Positions 8,559 to 17,383 of a stretch of DNA of 64,000 nt are shown here, one piece after another. The stretch comes from an uncultured Mailhella sp. GTDB taxonomy: Bacteria; Desulfobacterota; Desulfovibrionia; Desulfovibrionales; Desulfovibrionaceae. The notes under the pieces are model-generated. The model saw only the letters and a list, made by a program, of their open reading frames with translations. It did no database searches and was not told the DNA's origin. Made by a program: the position numbers and the translations under genes. Location: the NCBI RefSeq assembly GCF_944324995.1, contig NZ_CALUYL010000006.1, positions 1 to 64,000 on the forward strand. Direction: 5' to 3'. The first letter of the stretch is position 1. The number at the start of each line of letters is the position of its first letter.

Positions 8559-10277
8559 TCAGCTGAAGAAGTACAGCTGCGCGAGGCTCGCGTTCTGGAC
8601 GGGCGGCACGGTGACGTGCTTTCCGTCCACCATGACGGCGAAGGTTTCGGGATTGACCTCGATGTGAGGCGTGAGATTGTTTCTCACCATGCACTGCTTG
8701 GTGAGGCTGCGGATGCCGTGAACGGCGGCAAGATGACTCTTGAGCCCGAGCTGCTCGCCGATGCCGCGATCCATGGCGGCCTGCGAGGTGAAGGTGTAGC
8801 GCGTGGACTGGAGGCAGCGCCCGAGCGAGCCGAACATGGGCCGGTAGATGACCGGCTGCGGCGTGGGCAGGGAGGCGTTGGGGTCGCCCATGGCGGACCA
8901 GGCAATGGCTCCGCCCTTGATGACCATGTAGGGCTTGGCGCCGAAGAAGGCCGGCTGCCAGAGCACGAGATCGGCCACCTTGCCGGTTTCCACGGAGCCG
9001 ATGAGGTGGGAGACGCCCTGAATGATGGCCGGATTGATGGTCACCTTGGCCACGTAGCGCAGCACGCGGAAGTTGTCGTTGTCCGCGGAGTCTTCGGGGA
9101 GCTTGCCGCGGGCGGCCTTCATGGCGCTCGCCGTCTGGATGGCGCGAATCCAGTTTTCGCCCACGCGGCCCATGGCCTGGGAGTCGCTCGCGATGCAGGA
9201 AATCGCGCCCATGTCGTGCAGCACGTTTTCGGCGGCGATGGTTTCCGGGCGCACGCGGCTTTCCGCGAAGGAAACGTCGGAGGGCACGTTGTGATTGAGG
9301 TTGTGGCAGACCATGATCATGTCGAAGAGCTCGGCCTGCGAGTTGACGCCGAAGGGCAGCGTGGGGTTGGTGGAGCTCGGCAGCACGTTGGGCTGCCCGG
9401 CCACGCGGATGATGTCCGGCGCGTGACCGCCGCCCGCGCCTTCGGTGTGGAAGGTGTGGATGACCCGTCCTTCCATGGCGGCGATGGTGTCTTCCACGTA
9501 ACCGGCTTCGTTCAGGGTGTCGGTGTGGATGGAGACCTGCACGTCCATCTTGTCGGCCACGGAAAGCGCCGCGCGGATGATGGCGGGCATGGCGCCCCAG
9601 TCCTCGTGGATCTTGAAGCCGCAGGCGCCGGCTTCGATCTGCTCGCGCAGGGGCTCTTCGTTGTAGGCGTGGCCCTTGCCGAGAATGCCGAGGTTCACGG
9701 GCAGTGCTTCGGCGGCTTCCATGATGCGGTGAATGTTCCACGCGCCGGGCGTGATGGTGGTGCCGTTGGTGCCGTCGGAGGGGCCGATGCCGCCGCCGAA
9801 GAAGGTGGTGATGCCGTTGGAAATGGCGGTCTGGGCCTGCTGCGGGCACACGAGATGCACATGGGCGTCGATGCCGCCGGCGGTGAGGATGAGATGCTCG
9901 CCGGAAATGGCGTCGGTGGCGTTGCCCACCACGAGATGCGGATCCACGTTGTCCATGACGGCGGGATTGCCCGCCTTGCCTATGCCCACGATGCGGCCGT
10001 CGCGGATGCCCACGTCGGCCTTGATGACGCCCTGCACGGCGTCGATGATGGTTGCGTTGGTGATGACGAGGTCAAGCACGCCGTTGTCGCGCACGGAGCG
10101 GGAATCGCCGCCCTCGCCCGCGCGCAGCGTCTTGCCGCCGCCGTAGATGACCTCGTCGCCGTAGCCGCGCAGGTCTTTTTCAATTTCCACATAGAGATCC
10201 GTGTCTCCGAGCCTGATCTTGTCGCCCACGGTGGGGCCGTACAGGCTGGAATATTCCTGTCTTGAAATCTGGGGCAT
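8559..10277 (-). CDS. ureC: Urease alpha (large catalytic) subunit UreC
   Basis: Nickel-dependent amidohydrolase that splits urea to ammonia and carbamate in the cytosol. All metal ligands are visible in the 572 residues: His139 and His141 (DAHVH), Lys222 for carbamylation (GFKIHEDWG), His251 (SIHTD), His277 (TFHTEG) and Asp365 (SDSQAMGR). The flap carries catalytic Cys324 and His325. The flap reads [22 protein letters not shown] in overlapping segments, with Asn where most ureases have a second His; this variant, and the YFFS end, match the Yersinia/Morganella/Limosilactobacillus acid-urease group as I remember it. It is separated from ureB by 141 bases. Confidence 0.98.
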   Translation of the reverse strand: MPQISRQEYSSLYGPTVGDKIRLGDTDLYVEIEKDLRGYGDEVIYGGGKTLRAGEGGDSRSVRDNGVLDLVITNATIIDAVQGVIKADVGIRDGRIVGIGKAGNPAVMDNVDPHLVVGNATDAISGEHLILTAGGIDAHVHLVCPQQAQTAISNGITTFFGGGIGPSDGTNGTTITPGAWNIHRIMEAAEALPVNLGILGKGHAYNEEPLREQIEAGACGFKIHEDWGAMPAIIRAALSVADKMDVQVSIHTDTLNEAGYVEDTIAAMEGRVIHTFHTEGAGGGHAPDIIRVAGQPNVLPSSTNPTLPFGVNSQAELFDMIMVCHNLNHNVPSDVSFAESRVRPETIAAENVLHDMGAISCIASDSQAMGRVGENWIRAIQTASAMKAARGKLPEDSADNDNFRVLRYVAKVTINPAIIQGVSHLIGSVETGKVADLVLWQPAFFGAKPYMVIKGGAIAWSAMGDPNASLPTPQPVIYRPMFGSLGRCLQSTRYTFTSQAAMDRGIGEQLGLKSHLAAVHGIRSLTKQCMVRNNLTPHIEVNPETFAVMVDGKHVTVPPVQNASLAQLYFFS

Positions 10278-10418
10278 GTCGCAGTCCTTGGGTTAGAGCA
10301 TGGTCATGCGGAAAAGGTGACGTCGTCAGGAACCGGGCGCGCTTTTGCACCGCAATGCGTGAAGCGGCGCGTTCCCGGAGGGAGCCCGACGGGGCGGACG
10401 CCCGGATATTTCTACGGC

Positions 10419-10811
10419 TCAGAGCTTCGCGCTTTTGAAGCCGAGGGCTATGGCCCTGTCGATCTTGACGACTCTTGCGTGCGCGTCTCCGGTCCAGGCG
10501 TCCACGAGGTTGTTGAAGCCGTACACGCTGGAAAGTCCGCCGTAGGGCACGAGGGACACCGTTTTTTCATCGCCGGGTTCAAAGCGGATGGCCGTGGTGG
10601 AAGGAATGTTCAGGCGCATGCCGTAGGCGGCGGCGCGATCGAATTCCAGCGCGCGGTTGACCTCGAAGAAGTGAAAATGGGAACCAACCTGAATGGGACG
10701 GTCGCCGGTATTGCGCACCTTGAGGGTGATGGAAGGCCGGGACTCGTTGAACGTGATGGGGTCGGCGGCGAAAATGCATCCGCCGACGGGAGCCTTGGGC
10801 GAATCTGCCAT
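10419..10811 (-). CDS. ureB: Urease beta subunit UreB
   Basis: Structural small subunit of urease, 130 residues. The beta-rich core has [37 protein letters not shown] and [15 protein letters not shown], all diagnostic. The N-terminus ([21 protein letters not shown]) is short, but like that of the Yersinia type starts with a PxGGCI segment ahead of the beta core. The ATG at 10811 has an AGGCAGC ribosome site; the frame is open for over 130 further codons upstream but these overlap ureA and are a shadow. It starts 77 bases after the ureA stop. Confidence 0.97.
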   Translation of the reverse strand: MADSPKAPVGGCIFAADPITFNESRPSITLKVRNTGDRPIQVGSHFHFFEVNRALEFDRAAAYGMRLNIPSTTAIRFEPGDEKTVSLVPYGGLSSVYGFNNLVDAWTGDAHARVVKIDRAIALGFKSAKL

Positions 10812-10888
10812 ATGCTGCCTGCCTGTGTTGTGCCGGGACCTGCGGCCTCGGCGTGAGATGGGAGAAACGCTGACGTGGAAACGACGGC

Positions 10889-11191
10889 TCAGCTTATGGG
10901 ATCGTGTACCGTGACCAGACGACTGCCGTCCGTGAACACGGCTTCCAGCTGAACGAAGGGAATCATTTCGGGCACGCCTTCCATGACTTCGTCGCGGGTG
11001 AGCGCCTTGCGGGCGTCGTTCATCACTTCTTCCACGGTCTTTCCGGCTCTCGCGCCTTCCAGCGCCGTGGCGGTGATGACGGCCACCGCTTCGGGATGAT
11101 TGAGCTTCAGCCCTTTTTCCCTGCGGCGCTGCGCCACTTCCGCCAGAGACAGCACCATGAGTTTTTCGATTTCTCGCGGGGTAAGGTGCAT
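10889..11191 (-). CDS. ureA: Urease gamma subunit UreA
   Basis: First gene of the operon and smallest urease subunit, exactly 100 residues, the usual length. It starts [12 protein letters not shown], has [13 protein letters not shown] and [21 protein letters not shown] segments, and ends [15 protein letters not shown]. The ATG at 11191 follows an AAGGAGG site; the frame is open a long way upstream but that stretch holds terminators and is not coding. Separate ureA, ureB and ureC (not fused) follow the general bacterial plan, in contrast to Helicobacter. An inverted repeat lies 24 bases ahead of the start. Confidence 0.97.
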   Translation of the reverse strand: MHLTPREIEKLMVLSLAEVAQRRREKGLKLNHPEAVAVITATALEGARAGKTVEEVMNDARKALTRDEVMEGVPEMIPFVQLEAVFTDGSRLVTVHDPIS

Positions 11192-11214
11192 GGGACCTCC
11201 TTGTGCTAGAGATG

Positions 11215-11237
11215 GAAAACGACGGCATATCGTTTTC
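11215..11237. promoter_or_regulatory. Perfect inverted repeat in the ureA leader
   Basis: GAAAACGA and TCGTTTTC flank a 7-base spacer, 24 bases upstream of the ureA start and downstream of the probable promoter. It may be an operator for a urease or nickel regulator or an RNA stem-loop that sets translation. The sequence shows only the symmetry; which protein binds is unknown. Confidence 0.45.
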
Positions 11238-11390
11238 AGATCCAACCTAGCGTCGGGCCCGTGAGAGGGATATTGTAATAATCTGTCGAGCCGTGAGAAA
11301 AAGCGGCGACGACTTGAAGAGGCCGGAAAAAGCGAGGACGCGCGCGCCCTCCCCTGCCGGAAAAAAGGCCGTGCCGACCGATTAAACAAC

Positions 11391-11413
11391 AAAAGCCCCG
11401 GCGAGACCGGGGC
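11391..11413 (-). terminator. Terminator hairpin, distal copy
   Basis: On the minus strand GCCCCGG, a 5-base loop and CCGGGGC are followed by TTTTGTTGTTT. It is the second of two stacked terminators between the M23 peptidase gene and the urease operon and stops read-through into ureA. Confidence 0.75.
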
Positions 11414-11444
11414 GCGTCTGTTGCGACAAAGAGCGTTTAAATAG

Positions 11445-11468
11445 AAAAGGAACGGCATCAGCCGTTCC
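11445..11468 (-). terminator. Terminator hairpin, proximal copy
   Basis: On the minus strand an 8-bp perfect stem GGAACGGC / GCCGTTCC with a 4-base loop precedes TTTTCTATTT. It lies about 380 bases past the M23 peptidase stop codon, so it ends either a long 3' untranslated region or a separate small RNA. Confidence 0.7.
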
Positions 11469-11847
11469 CCGACATGGTTCATGCAGGTCTGCTGCGTTCG
11501 GCACTTGCGCCGACGCTGCGGAGGCTCGCCGGGCCGCTCCGGGACAGACACTGACGATCCTGCGGCCGGAAAGCACCGCCCTTCGGGAGTCAGTTCATCG
11601 GAAAACACGTCTTCGGCCGAGCGACCGGACCATCGACGAAGCATCGGAAGAACGCTTCGCCCCACAGACCGCCGGAAACTCCGTCGGCAGCGCCCGTTAT
11701 CGGCGAGCCGCGCAAAGCGCTCCTCCCCTGCGCTCATCGGAACAACGCCCAGCAGCCCGTGTTCGACCGGAAAAAACGGCGCGGGGACTCCCGGAGCCGC
11801 AGCCCCGCGCGCCCCCGCGCCGTCTTCAAAGCATCGTTCAGACGCCG

Positions 11848-12942
11848 TCACTTCTTCGAGGAACTTCTGCTCGAAGAGCTCGACTTCTTCGTCGTCTTTC
11901 TGGAACTGGTCTTCTTTGCCGCGACCTTCTTGGAGGAACTCGTCTTCTTGACCGCCGTCTTCCGGCTCGACGTCTTTTTCGACGACTTCACCGACTTTTT
12001 GGACGAACTTTTCTTGGTCGAGGTCACCTTTTTGGAACTTCTGGACGAGGACTTCTTCAGCTTGGACTTGGAATGGCCGGATTTGGCCAGCGCCTTTCTG
12101 GCGGCGGCGGCATCGGCCTCCGTGCCCTTGACGACCACCTGTTTGGGCGTAGGCAGATACGTCATGGGATTCATCTGCCTGTTGTCGTGCAGAAGTTCAA
12201 AGTGCAGGTGCGGCCCGGTGGAACGCCCGGTGGAGCCCACGCGGCCTATCATGAGGCCGGGTTCCACCCTGTCTCCCTTGCGGACGAGCATCTGGCTCAT
12301 GTGCGCGTAGCGCGCGACAATGCCGTCGTCCTGCTGGATTTCCACCATGTAGCCGTAGCTGCTGTGATATTCGGCGCAGCGCACCATGCCGCTGCGGAAC
12401 GCCATGATGGGCGAGCCCAGAGGCGCGCGGATGTCGATGCCCTTGTGCGAGCGGCGGGAAGAGCGGCGCACGCCGTAGGGAGAGGTGATGCACACCGTTT
12501 CTCCGGCGGAACAGAGCGCTTCTCTGGTGTTTCTTTCGGCCAGACGGCGGGCCTCGGCGCTTCCCGGCGCGGGACCGCGGCTCACGGGCCCGGAAACGTT
12601 TCCGCCCCGTTCAAGCTGAAGCATGCCTCCGGGAAACTGAAGCGACGACAAATCGGAACGCAGTTCCAGAGAATCGCCGTACATGGCGCGATGTTCCGCC
12701 AGTTCCGAAACGCTGAGCGAATCGCTTTCCACCAGCGTTCCCGGCGAGGTGGCGGCCAGAAAAAGTTCATGATCTATGGCAAGCTGAGAATCGAGATCCC
12801 CGGAGCCTGCGTCGTCCTGCGCGGCCTGACGGGCCGACAGCGTCGTGTTCTGTCTGGGCGCGCAGGCCGTCTGCGAAAAGCCGACAAAGGCCAGAAGCGC
12901 GCAGCATGAGACAAGGGAAGCAACCGTTCGGGCTGACGACAT
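11848..12942 (-). CDS. M23 (LytM/NlpD-like) peptidase lipoprotein with Lys/Ser-rich tail
   Basis: Envelope zinc endopeptidase of about 364 residues that cuts peptidoglycan cross-links or, if inactive, activates amidases. A signal peptide ends at a lipobox-like SQTACA. The M23 domain (about residues 145-280) has the metal ligands in HKGIDIRAP (His and Asp) and HLHFE, and the YAHMS loop, so it should be catalytically competent. The last roughly 75 residues are almost only Lys, Ser, Arg and Thr ([12 protein letters not shown] repeats), like a histone H1 tail. The ATG at 12942 has an AAGGAG site; a start 16 codons upstream is possible. It was the next gene after the RNase II gene on this strand. 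Confidence 0.88.
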   Translation of the reverse strand: MSSARTVASLVSCCALLAFVGFSQTACAPRQNTTLSARQAAQDDAGSGDLDSQLAIDHELFLAATSPGTLVESDSLSVSELAEHRAMYGDSLELRSDLSSLQFPGGMLQLERGGNVSGPVSRGPAPGSAEARRLAERNTREALCSAGETVCITSPYGVRRSSRRSHKGIDIRAPLGSPIMAFRSGMVRCAEYHSSYGYMVEIQQDDGIVARYAHMSQMLVRKGDRVEPGLMIGRVGSTGRSTGPHLHFELLHDNRQMNPMTYLPTPKQVVVKGTEADAAAARKALAKSGHSKSKLKKSSSRSSKKVTSTKKSSSKKSVKSSKKTSSRKTAVKKTSSSKKVAAKKTSSRKTTKKSSSSSRSSSKK

Positions 12943-13019
12943 GCCTTCTCCTTGGAATATCCGGAAAGAGAGTCTCTGTTTTCTTATCATATCTCAGACC
13001 ATGGCAGGGCGCAACCGGC

Positions 13020-15116
13020 TCAATATTCGCGCACGTCGAGAATGACGGCCTCGCTCCGCAGCGGATTCACCTTGCCGAGGCGCACGTGCAGCTGCTGACC
13101 GGGAAACACCTTCTCGCCGAACAGCGAACGCTTGCCGCGCAGACCGAGCTGAATTTCCGGCAGACTCACGCTGACCCACATGTCGTTTTCCTCGGCGACT
13201 TCGGCCTTCCAGCAGCATTCGTCGCCGTGCAGACGGGCCTGCTGCTGAATGTAGAGATACTTCCAGTAGCGCGGGCGGAAGCGCTGCACCTGACCCGCCG
13301 CCTCAAGCCGGATGGAAAGATGCATGAGCATGTCGGAAAGCTCCTCGCGGGACCAGCGCGCCTCGCCGCGGGTCACCACGCTCAGAAGCTGCGCTTCGTT
13401 CACGAGATCGGTGAAGCGGCGCAGCGGCGACGTCACGGGACTGTAGGCCGAAAGCCCCATGCCTGCATGCGGACGCGGCGAAACGTCGAGAGAGGCCGCC
13501 ACCAGAATGCGCACCACGCGGGCGATGTCGGGCGCGCTCTTCCACACTCCGGCGTATTCCCGGGGCACGGCCACGTCCTGCGTGCGGAAAAGAAGCGGCA
13601 CGTCGTTCTTCACGGCCCACTCGGCGAGCGCGGCATTGGCCACCACCATGAGTTCCGCCACCAGAAGCTGCGCCCTCGGCGCGGCGGGCGTCTGCTTGAG
13701 CTTCACCTGCACGTCGACGCCCTCGCCCTCCAGCGTGAAGTCGATTTCCGGCCGCTCGATGATGACCGCGCCGTGATCCACACGGCAGGCCAGTCTCACG
13801 TCGCTCATGGCCGAGGCGAGACGAAGCTGATCCGCAAAGGGCGCGGCGGCGTTGTCTTCGCCGTCGAGCGCGGCCTCGCAGTCGGGGTAATTGAGATTTT
13901 TGGCGATTGTTATCGTGGAGAAGCGGAACGAGCCTTCGCCGAGCGCGCCGTCCGGCGACACGTGCGCACTCACCACGAGCGCGGGACGCGCCTGCCCTTC
14001 AAACAGGCTGAACGCACCCTCGCCGAGCGCTTCGGGCATCATGTGGCAGTTGCCCTCCGGCAGATAAATGCTTGTTGCGCGATGGAAGACGGCCTTGCCG
14101 AGCGGGCTGTCGAAATTCCAGAACCAGGCGGGACAGGCCAGCGCCACTTCCACGTCCCAGCCGCCGTCCTCTGCCGCAAAGATGCGGAAGGCGTCGTCGA
14201 TGTCGCGGGTGGTGGCGCTGTCGATGCTGATGAAGGCCGAATCTTCGGCCGGAGGCATGTCGTCGCCCCTGGTCACGGCGTCGATGAGCGCCTGCGTCTC
14301 TTCGGCAAAAGGCTCTTCCCAGGCCGTGCCCGCCGCGTAGTCCGCGCGGTCGAGCCAGAAGTTGTAGTGTTCCGGCACAAGGCCCCAGGTCATGGCCAGC
14401 AGCAGCGCCAGGTGCGGATCGTCGGGCAGGCCCTTGGTCACCTGCTTCCACAGCGCTTCGTCCTCCACGGTTTCGGGATCGATCATGCGGGCGCGGAGCA
14501 TGCGTTCCAGACGGTGACGAACCGCCTCGTCCGGCGCGGTGGAAAGATCGGGCGCGGGATGACGCCCGATGCGCGCCTCCCACAGGCGGCGGAACCAGTC
14601 CGCGCCGCCGCACACCATGGCCTCGCGCACGCGCGCGGCCTCTTCGGCCTGACGGCGGGATTCCACCGTGGCCGCGTCGTAAATTTCAAATTCCGGCGGC
14701 TGGAAGCGAAAATGCGTCTTGCACTGCAGAAGCGCCCGACCGCAGGCCGCCACGGCGTCGGCGTCGGGATTAGTGTAGCCGAGCTCCGCAAACCATTCGG
14801 CAGGCGCCTTGTCCATTTCGCCCTGCGCCATTTCCCACAGTTCCACGGGCGCGACTTCGGAAGCGAGGCGCTCCCGGCGATCCTTGTGTCTGTTCAGGAT
14901 GTCCACCACGTCGTCCTTGCTCTGCTGGGCAGGATACGACGGGCCGGCCCAGGGCAGAATGCGCGACGGAGAAAGCGTGGTCTCACGCCTGTTGGGCAGG
15001 AAAAGACGGAGTTTGCCCTTCTGTTCCTCCATCACCCACGCTATCTGGGGTTCGTTTCCCTGCATGAATTCCACAATACAGCCCGCAGAGGGATTCTGCA
15101 CAATATGCGATGCCAT
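13020..15116 (-). CDS. RNase II/R family 3'-5' exoribonuclease (RNB domain)
   Basis: Cytosolic hydrolytic exoribonuclease, 698 residues. The RNB catalytic centre is seen in SIDSATTRDIDDAF near residue 300, with the four acidic residues that bind magnesium, and in the conserved end YSPVTSPLRRFTDLVN that contacts RNA. The N-terminal 250 residues are helical and lack an obvious cold-shock domain pair; the last 60 residues resemble an S1-like barrel. This arrangement fits the clade of short RNB proteins in Desulfovibrio and cyanobacteria more than E. coli RNase R. The start at 15116 has a GGAG site; a TTG seven codons earlier is a weaker choice. Confidence 0.88.
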   Translation of the reverse strand: MASHIVQNPSAGCIVEFMQGNEPQIAWVMEEQKGKLRLFLPNRRETTLSPSRILPWAGPSYPAQQSKDDVVDILNRHKDRRERLASEVAPVELWEMAQGEMDKAPAEWFAELGYTNPDADAVAACGRALLQCKTHFRFQPPEFEIYDAATVESRRQAEEAARVREAMVCGGADWFRRLWEARIGRHPAPDLSTAPDEAVRHRLERMLRARMIDPETVEDEALWKQVTKGLPDDPHLALLLAMTWGLVPEHYNFWLDRADYAAGTAWEEPFAEETQALIDAVTRGDDMPPAEDSAFISIDSATTRDIDDAFRIFAAEDGGWDVEVALACPAWFWNFDSPLGKAVFHRATSIYLPEGNCHMMPEALGEGAFSLFEGQARPALVVSAHVSPDGALGEGSFRFSTITIAKNLNYPDCEAALDGEDNAAAPFADQLRLASAMSDVRLACRVDHGAVIIERPEIDFTLEGEGVDVQVKLKQTPAAPRAQLLVAELMVVANAALAEWAVKNDVPLLFRTQDVAVPREYAGVWKSAPDIARVVRILVAASLDVSPRPHAGMGLSAYSPVTSPLRRFTDLVNEAQLLSVVTRGEARWSREELSDMLMHLSIRLEAAGQVQRFRPRYWKYLYIQQQARLHGDECCWKAEVAEENDMWVSVSLPEIQLGLRGKRSLFGEKVFPGQQLHVRLGKVNPLRSEAVILDVREY

Positions 15117-15327
15117 GTCTCCAGTCCTGAAAGGCAAAAATGGTCAGACCGCCCCCGGCGGACAAACATGCGCGCTGCGCGCGTCCGGCGCGGAGAAAGC
15201 CGAAAACGGAGCGGCTTCCCGCTCTCGACGGGGCTCCGAAAAATTCCTACTGCGGCCCGCCACGGATGAAAACAGAGGTCACGCTTCCCCGGTCGCAGAA
15301 GGGCGCGTGAAGAGAGGCATCCATGAC

Positions 15328-15359
15328 AATGCCGGGAAAGCTCGCGCCTCCCCGGCATT
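15328..15359. terminator. Perfect 9-bp hairpin after the AICAR transformylase gene
   Basis: AATGCCGGG and CCCGGCATT form a stem 8 bases past the stop codon of the transformylase gene. The T-run expected of an intrinsic terminator is missing on both strands, so it may instead protect the 3' end of the message. Confidence 0.4.
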
Positions 15360-15367
15360 ATGATTCA

Positions 15368-16642
15368 TCAGTGTTTGAAGGAGCGCTGGCCGGTGAACAC
15401 CATGGCCACCTGCGGTTCGTGCTCGTTGCAGGCCTGCACCACTTCCCAGTCGCGTATGGAGCCGCCGGGCTGGGCAATGGCCGTCACGCCCTGCGCCATG
15501 ACGACGTCCACGCCGTCGCGGAAGGGGAAGAAGCCGTCGGACACCACCACGGAACCGATGAGGCCGCCCTTGCTTTCCCGGGTCTCGCGGTTGATCTCTT
15601 CAAGCGTGGCCGCGGCTTCGGCGTCGGAAAGCGCCTTCTGCTGAAGCTCGTACAGGGAAAGGCCGGTGCGCTTGAAGGAAAGCACGTCGGCATGCTTGGT
15701 GTAGGCCTTGTGAATGGCCAGTTCCGCGCAGCCCACGCGATCCTGTTCGCCGGTGCCGATGGCCACCGTGGCGCCGTTGCGCGCAAAGATCACGGAGTTG
15801 GAGGTCACGCCCGATTCCACGGCCCAGGCAAAGAGCAGATCTTCGGCTTCCTGTTCCGTGGGCTTGCGCGCCGTGAACACGGTGCCGTCCTTCTTCGTGC
15901 CGGTGGCGGGCATGAAGTCGTCCACGCTGCTGATGCGGTTGACGAAGGACTTCTGCATCACGATGCCGCCGTCGGTGAGGCTCTTGAAGTCGAGCATGGG
16001 AATGCCGCGCAGCTCGTCGAGATGCGCAAGGCCGGGCAGCTCGAAGATGCGCAGATTCTTGCGGCCCTTGAGCACGTCCACCACGCCTTCTTCAAAGGCG
16101 GGCGCGGCCACCACTTCAAAATACTGGGAGGCGATGAGTTCGGCGCACTTCATGTCGAGCGGACGGTTCACCACCACCGCGCCGCCGAAAGCGGCAATGC
16201 GGTCGCACCAGAAGGCGTTGTTCAGCGCGTCGAAGAGGGTGTCGGCCCAGGCAGCGCCGCAGGGATTGTTGTGCTTCAAAATGGCGGCCGCGGGCTTCTT
16301 CGTGAGATACTGGAGAATGTTGCAGGCGTTGTCCACGTCGGTGAGATTGGTCTTGCCCGGATGCTTGCCGGACTGCACCATCTGCTCTTCGGTGAGCGCG
16401 GAAACAATGCCCTGATGGGGAGCGCGCCACTTGAGATCGGCCACCTTGTTTTCGCCTTCCACGAATTCATAGAGCGCAGCGGGCTGATCGGGGTTTTCGC
16501 CATAACGCAGTCCGCGCACTTCGCCGCCCATTTCCCAGGTGCGCTTGCGATAGGTGAGCACGCTGTCTCCCAGCGTGATGGTCATGGTGTCGGGGAACCC
16601 GTCCGCCACAATGGTGCGGTACATATCTTTCAGATCGCTCAT
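15368..16642 (-). CDS. purH: AICAR transformylase, stand-alone PurH C-terminal domain
   Basis: Transfers a formyl group from 10-formyl-tetrahydrofolate to AICAR, the ninth step of purine synthesis. The 424 residues correspond to the transformylase half of PurH only: the LRYGENPDQPAALYE start, the catalytic KHNNPCGAA motif (Lys-His) and the SVVVSDGFFPFRDGVD block are present, while the IMP cyclohydrolase half is absent. The cyclohydrolase must then be encoded elsewhere, as in other Desulfovibrio genomes. The ATG at 16642 is chosen for its GGAG site and for starting the domain; the frame stays open 45 codons upstream. It is divergently arranged with the gene at 16881. Confidence 0.9.
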   Translation of the reverse strand: MSDLKDMYRTIVADGFPDTMTITLGDSVLTYRKRTWEMGGEVRGLRYGENPDQPAALYEFVEGENKVADLKWRAPHQGIVSALTEEQMVQSGKHPGKTNLTDVDNACNILQYLTKKPAAAILKHNNPCGAAWADTLFDALNNAFWCDRIAAFGGAVVVNRPLDMKCAELIASQYFEVVAAPAFEEGVVDVLKGRKNLRIFELPGLAHLDELRGIPMLDFKSLTDGGIVMQKSFVNRISSVDDFMPATGTKKDGTVFTARKPTEQEAEDLLFAWAVESGVTSNSVIFARNGATVAIGTGEQDRVGCAELAIHKAYTKHADVLSFKRTGLSLYELQQKALSDAEAAATLEEINRETRESKGGLIGSVVVSDGFFPFRDGVDVVMAQGVTAIAQPGGSIRDWEVVQACNEHEPQVAMVFTGQRSFKH

Positions 16643-16880
16643 GTCAACTCCGCCTCGGCGATAAAGATGTTGGAAGAACGCGCCTTGCGGTTCCTGCCCG
16701 CGCAGCGCGGAAACGCGCCTTGCGGCGTCGTTCCTTGGGGAGTTTACGTTTTTATCATAAAAATCGAGTGCGGGCAAATTGCCCCTCCGGCAGGGGGGCG
16801 GCGCGCGGACCGTCAGAATTCATTTGCCCGCGCAGCGCTTGCAGGGTATAAGCAAGACCAGTTCAACCGCGAGGACAACA

Positions 16881-17219
16881 ATGGAAAAAATGCTGCTCAA
16901 AATGGCCCGTCAGCTCAACGCCATGGATGAGGCTTCCCTCATGGCGCTGTGGAACAAGTACATGCAGCGCGTTCAGGACTTCGACGCTTCCCGCGAATGG
17001 GAAGAAGCCGTCATCGTGCTTTCCCTCATTCAGGCCGTGCGCGGCAAGAACCAGCTGTTCAACGTGAAATGGGAAGAGCGCGAGGAGCTCAAGAAGGCCG
17101 AAGTCGAGAAGCCCCGCATCGAGGACATGCGCCCCTGGCGGCGCAGAACTCCCAAGGAAAAGCCGGAGGAAAAGCCCGTGCAGAAGGCCACGGTGCATCA
17201 GTTCCATCCGCTTTCCTGA
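16881..17219 (+). CDS. Small hypothetical protein
   Basis: A 112-residue protein that I do not recognise. It starts MEKMLLKMARQLNAMDEASLM after a GAGG site and has codon use like its neighbours, which supports it as a real gene. The first 70 residues look helical and amphipathic; the remainder is rich in Lys, Glu and Pro (KPRIEDMRPWRRR, PKEKPEEKP) and probably unstructured. There is no signal peptide or membrane segment, so it is likely cytosolic. It runs opposite to the AICAR transformylase gene and points towards mutM on the other strand. A nucleic-acid or ribosome role can be guessed from its charge but nothing shows it. Confidence 0.75.
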   Translation: MEKMLLKMARQLNAMDEASLMALWNKYMQRVQDFDASREWEEAVIVLSLIQAVRGKNQLFNVKWEEREELKKAEVEKPRIEDMRPWRRRTPKEKPEEKPVQKATVHQFHPLS

Positions 17220-17383
17220 TCCCGACCGCGCGGCGGCCGAACCTGCACCCGCGTCCGCCGACGCTTTTCCCCGCTGCGCCCGGAATCGCAGCTCTCCGAC
17301 CTGCGTGGCAGGCGCTGCGCCGCCAGCCTGCATCCTGAGTCCTGCCCAGCGCCTGAACGCCGGTCTTTTTTGCCGAGCGCCGC

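Larger units (their letters stand above)
11192..11847 (-). other. 656-base intergenic region before the urease operon
   Basis: No gene supported. On the minus strand it holds, in order, the 3' flank of the M23 peptidase gene, a strong 9-bp hairpin around 11497-11518 (GCGTCGGCG, loop CAAG, TGCCG with one bulged A, ACGC), two terminators at 11391-11468, then the urease leader. A TACAAT -10-like box occurs on the minus strand near 11277-11272 without a clear -35 box. The frame of ureA stays open through most of this region, which reflects base composition only. Confidence 0.6.

Noticed and set aside
11393..11545. SRP (4.5S) RNA or other housekeeping RNA
   Set aside because: Hairpins are present, but the conserved GGAA-loop and GGAAGCAGC strand of SRP RNA were not found on either strand.
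10889..11851. Long version of ureA with 220 extra N-terminal residues
   Set aside because: The extension runs across two terminators and has no similarity to urease; the ATG at 11191 with its ribosome site gives the normal 100-residue subunit.
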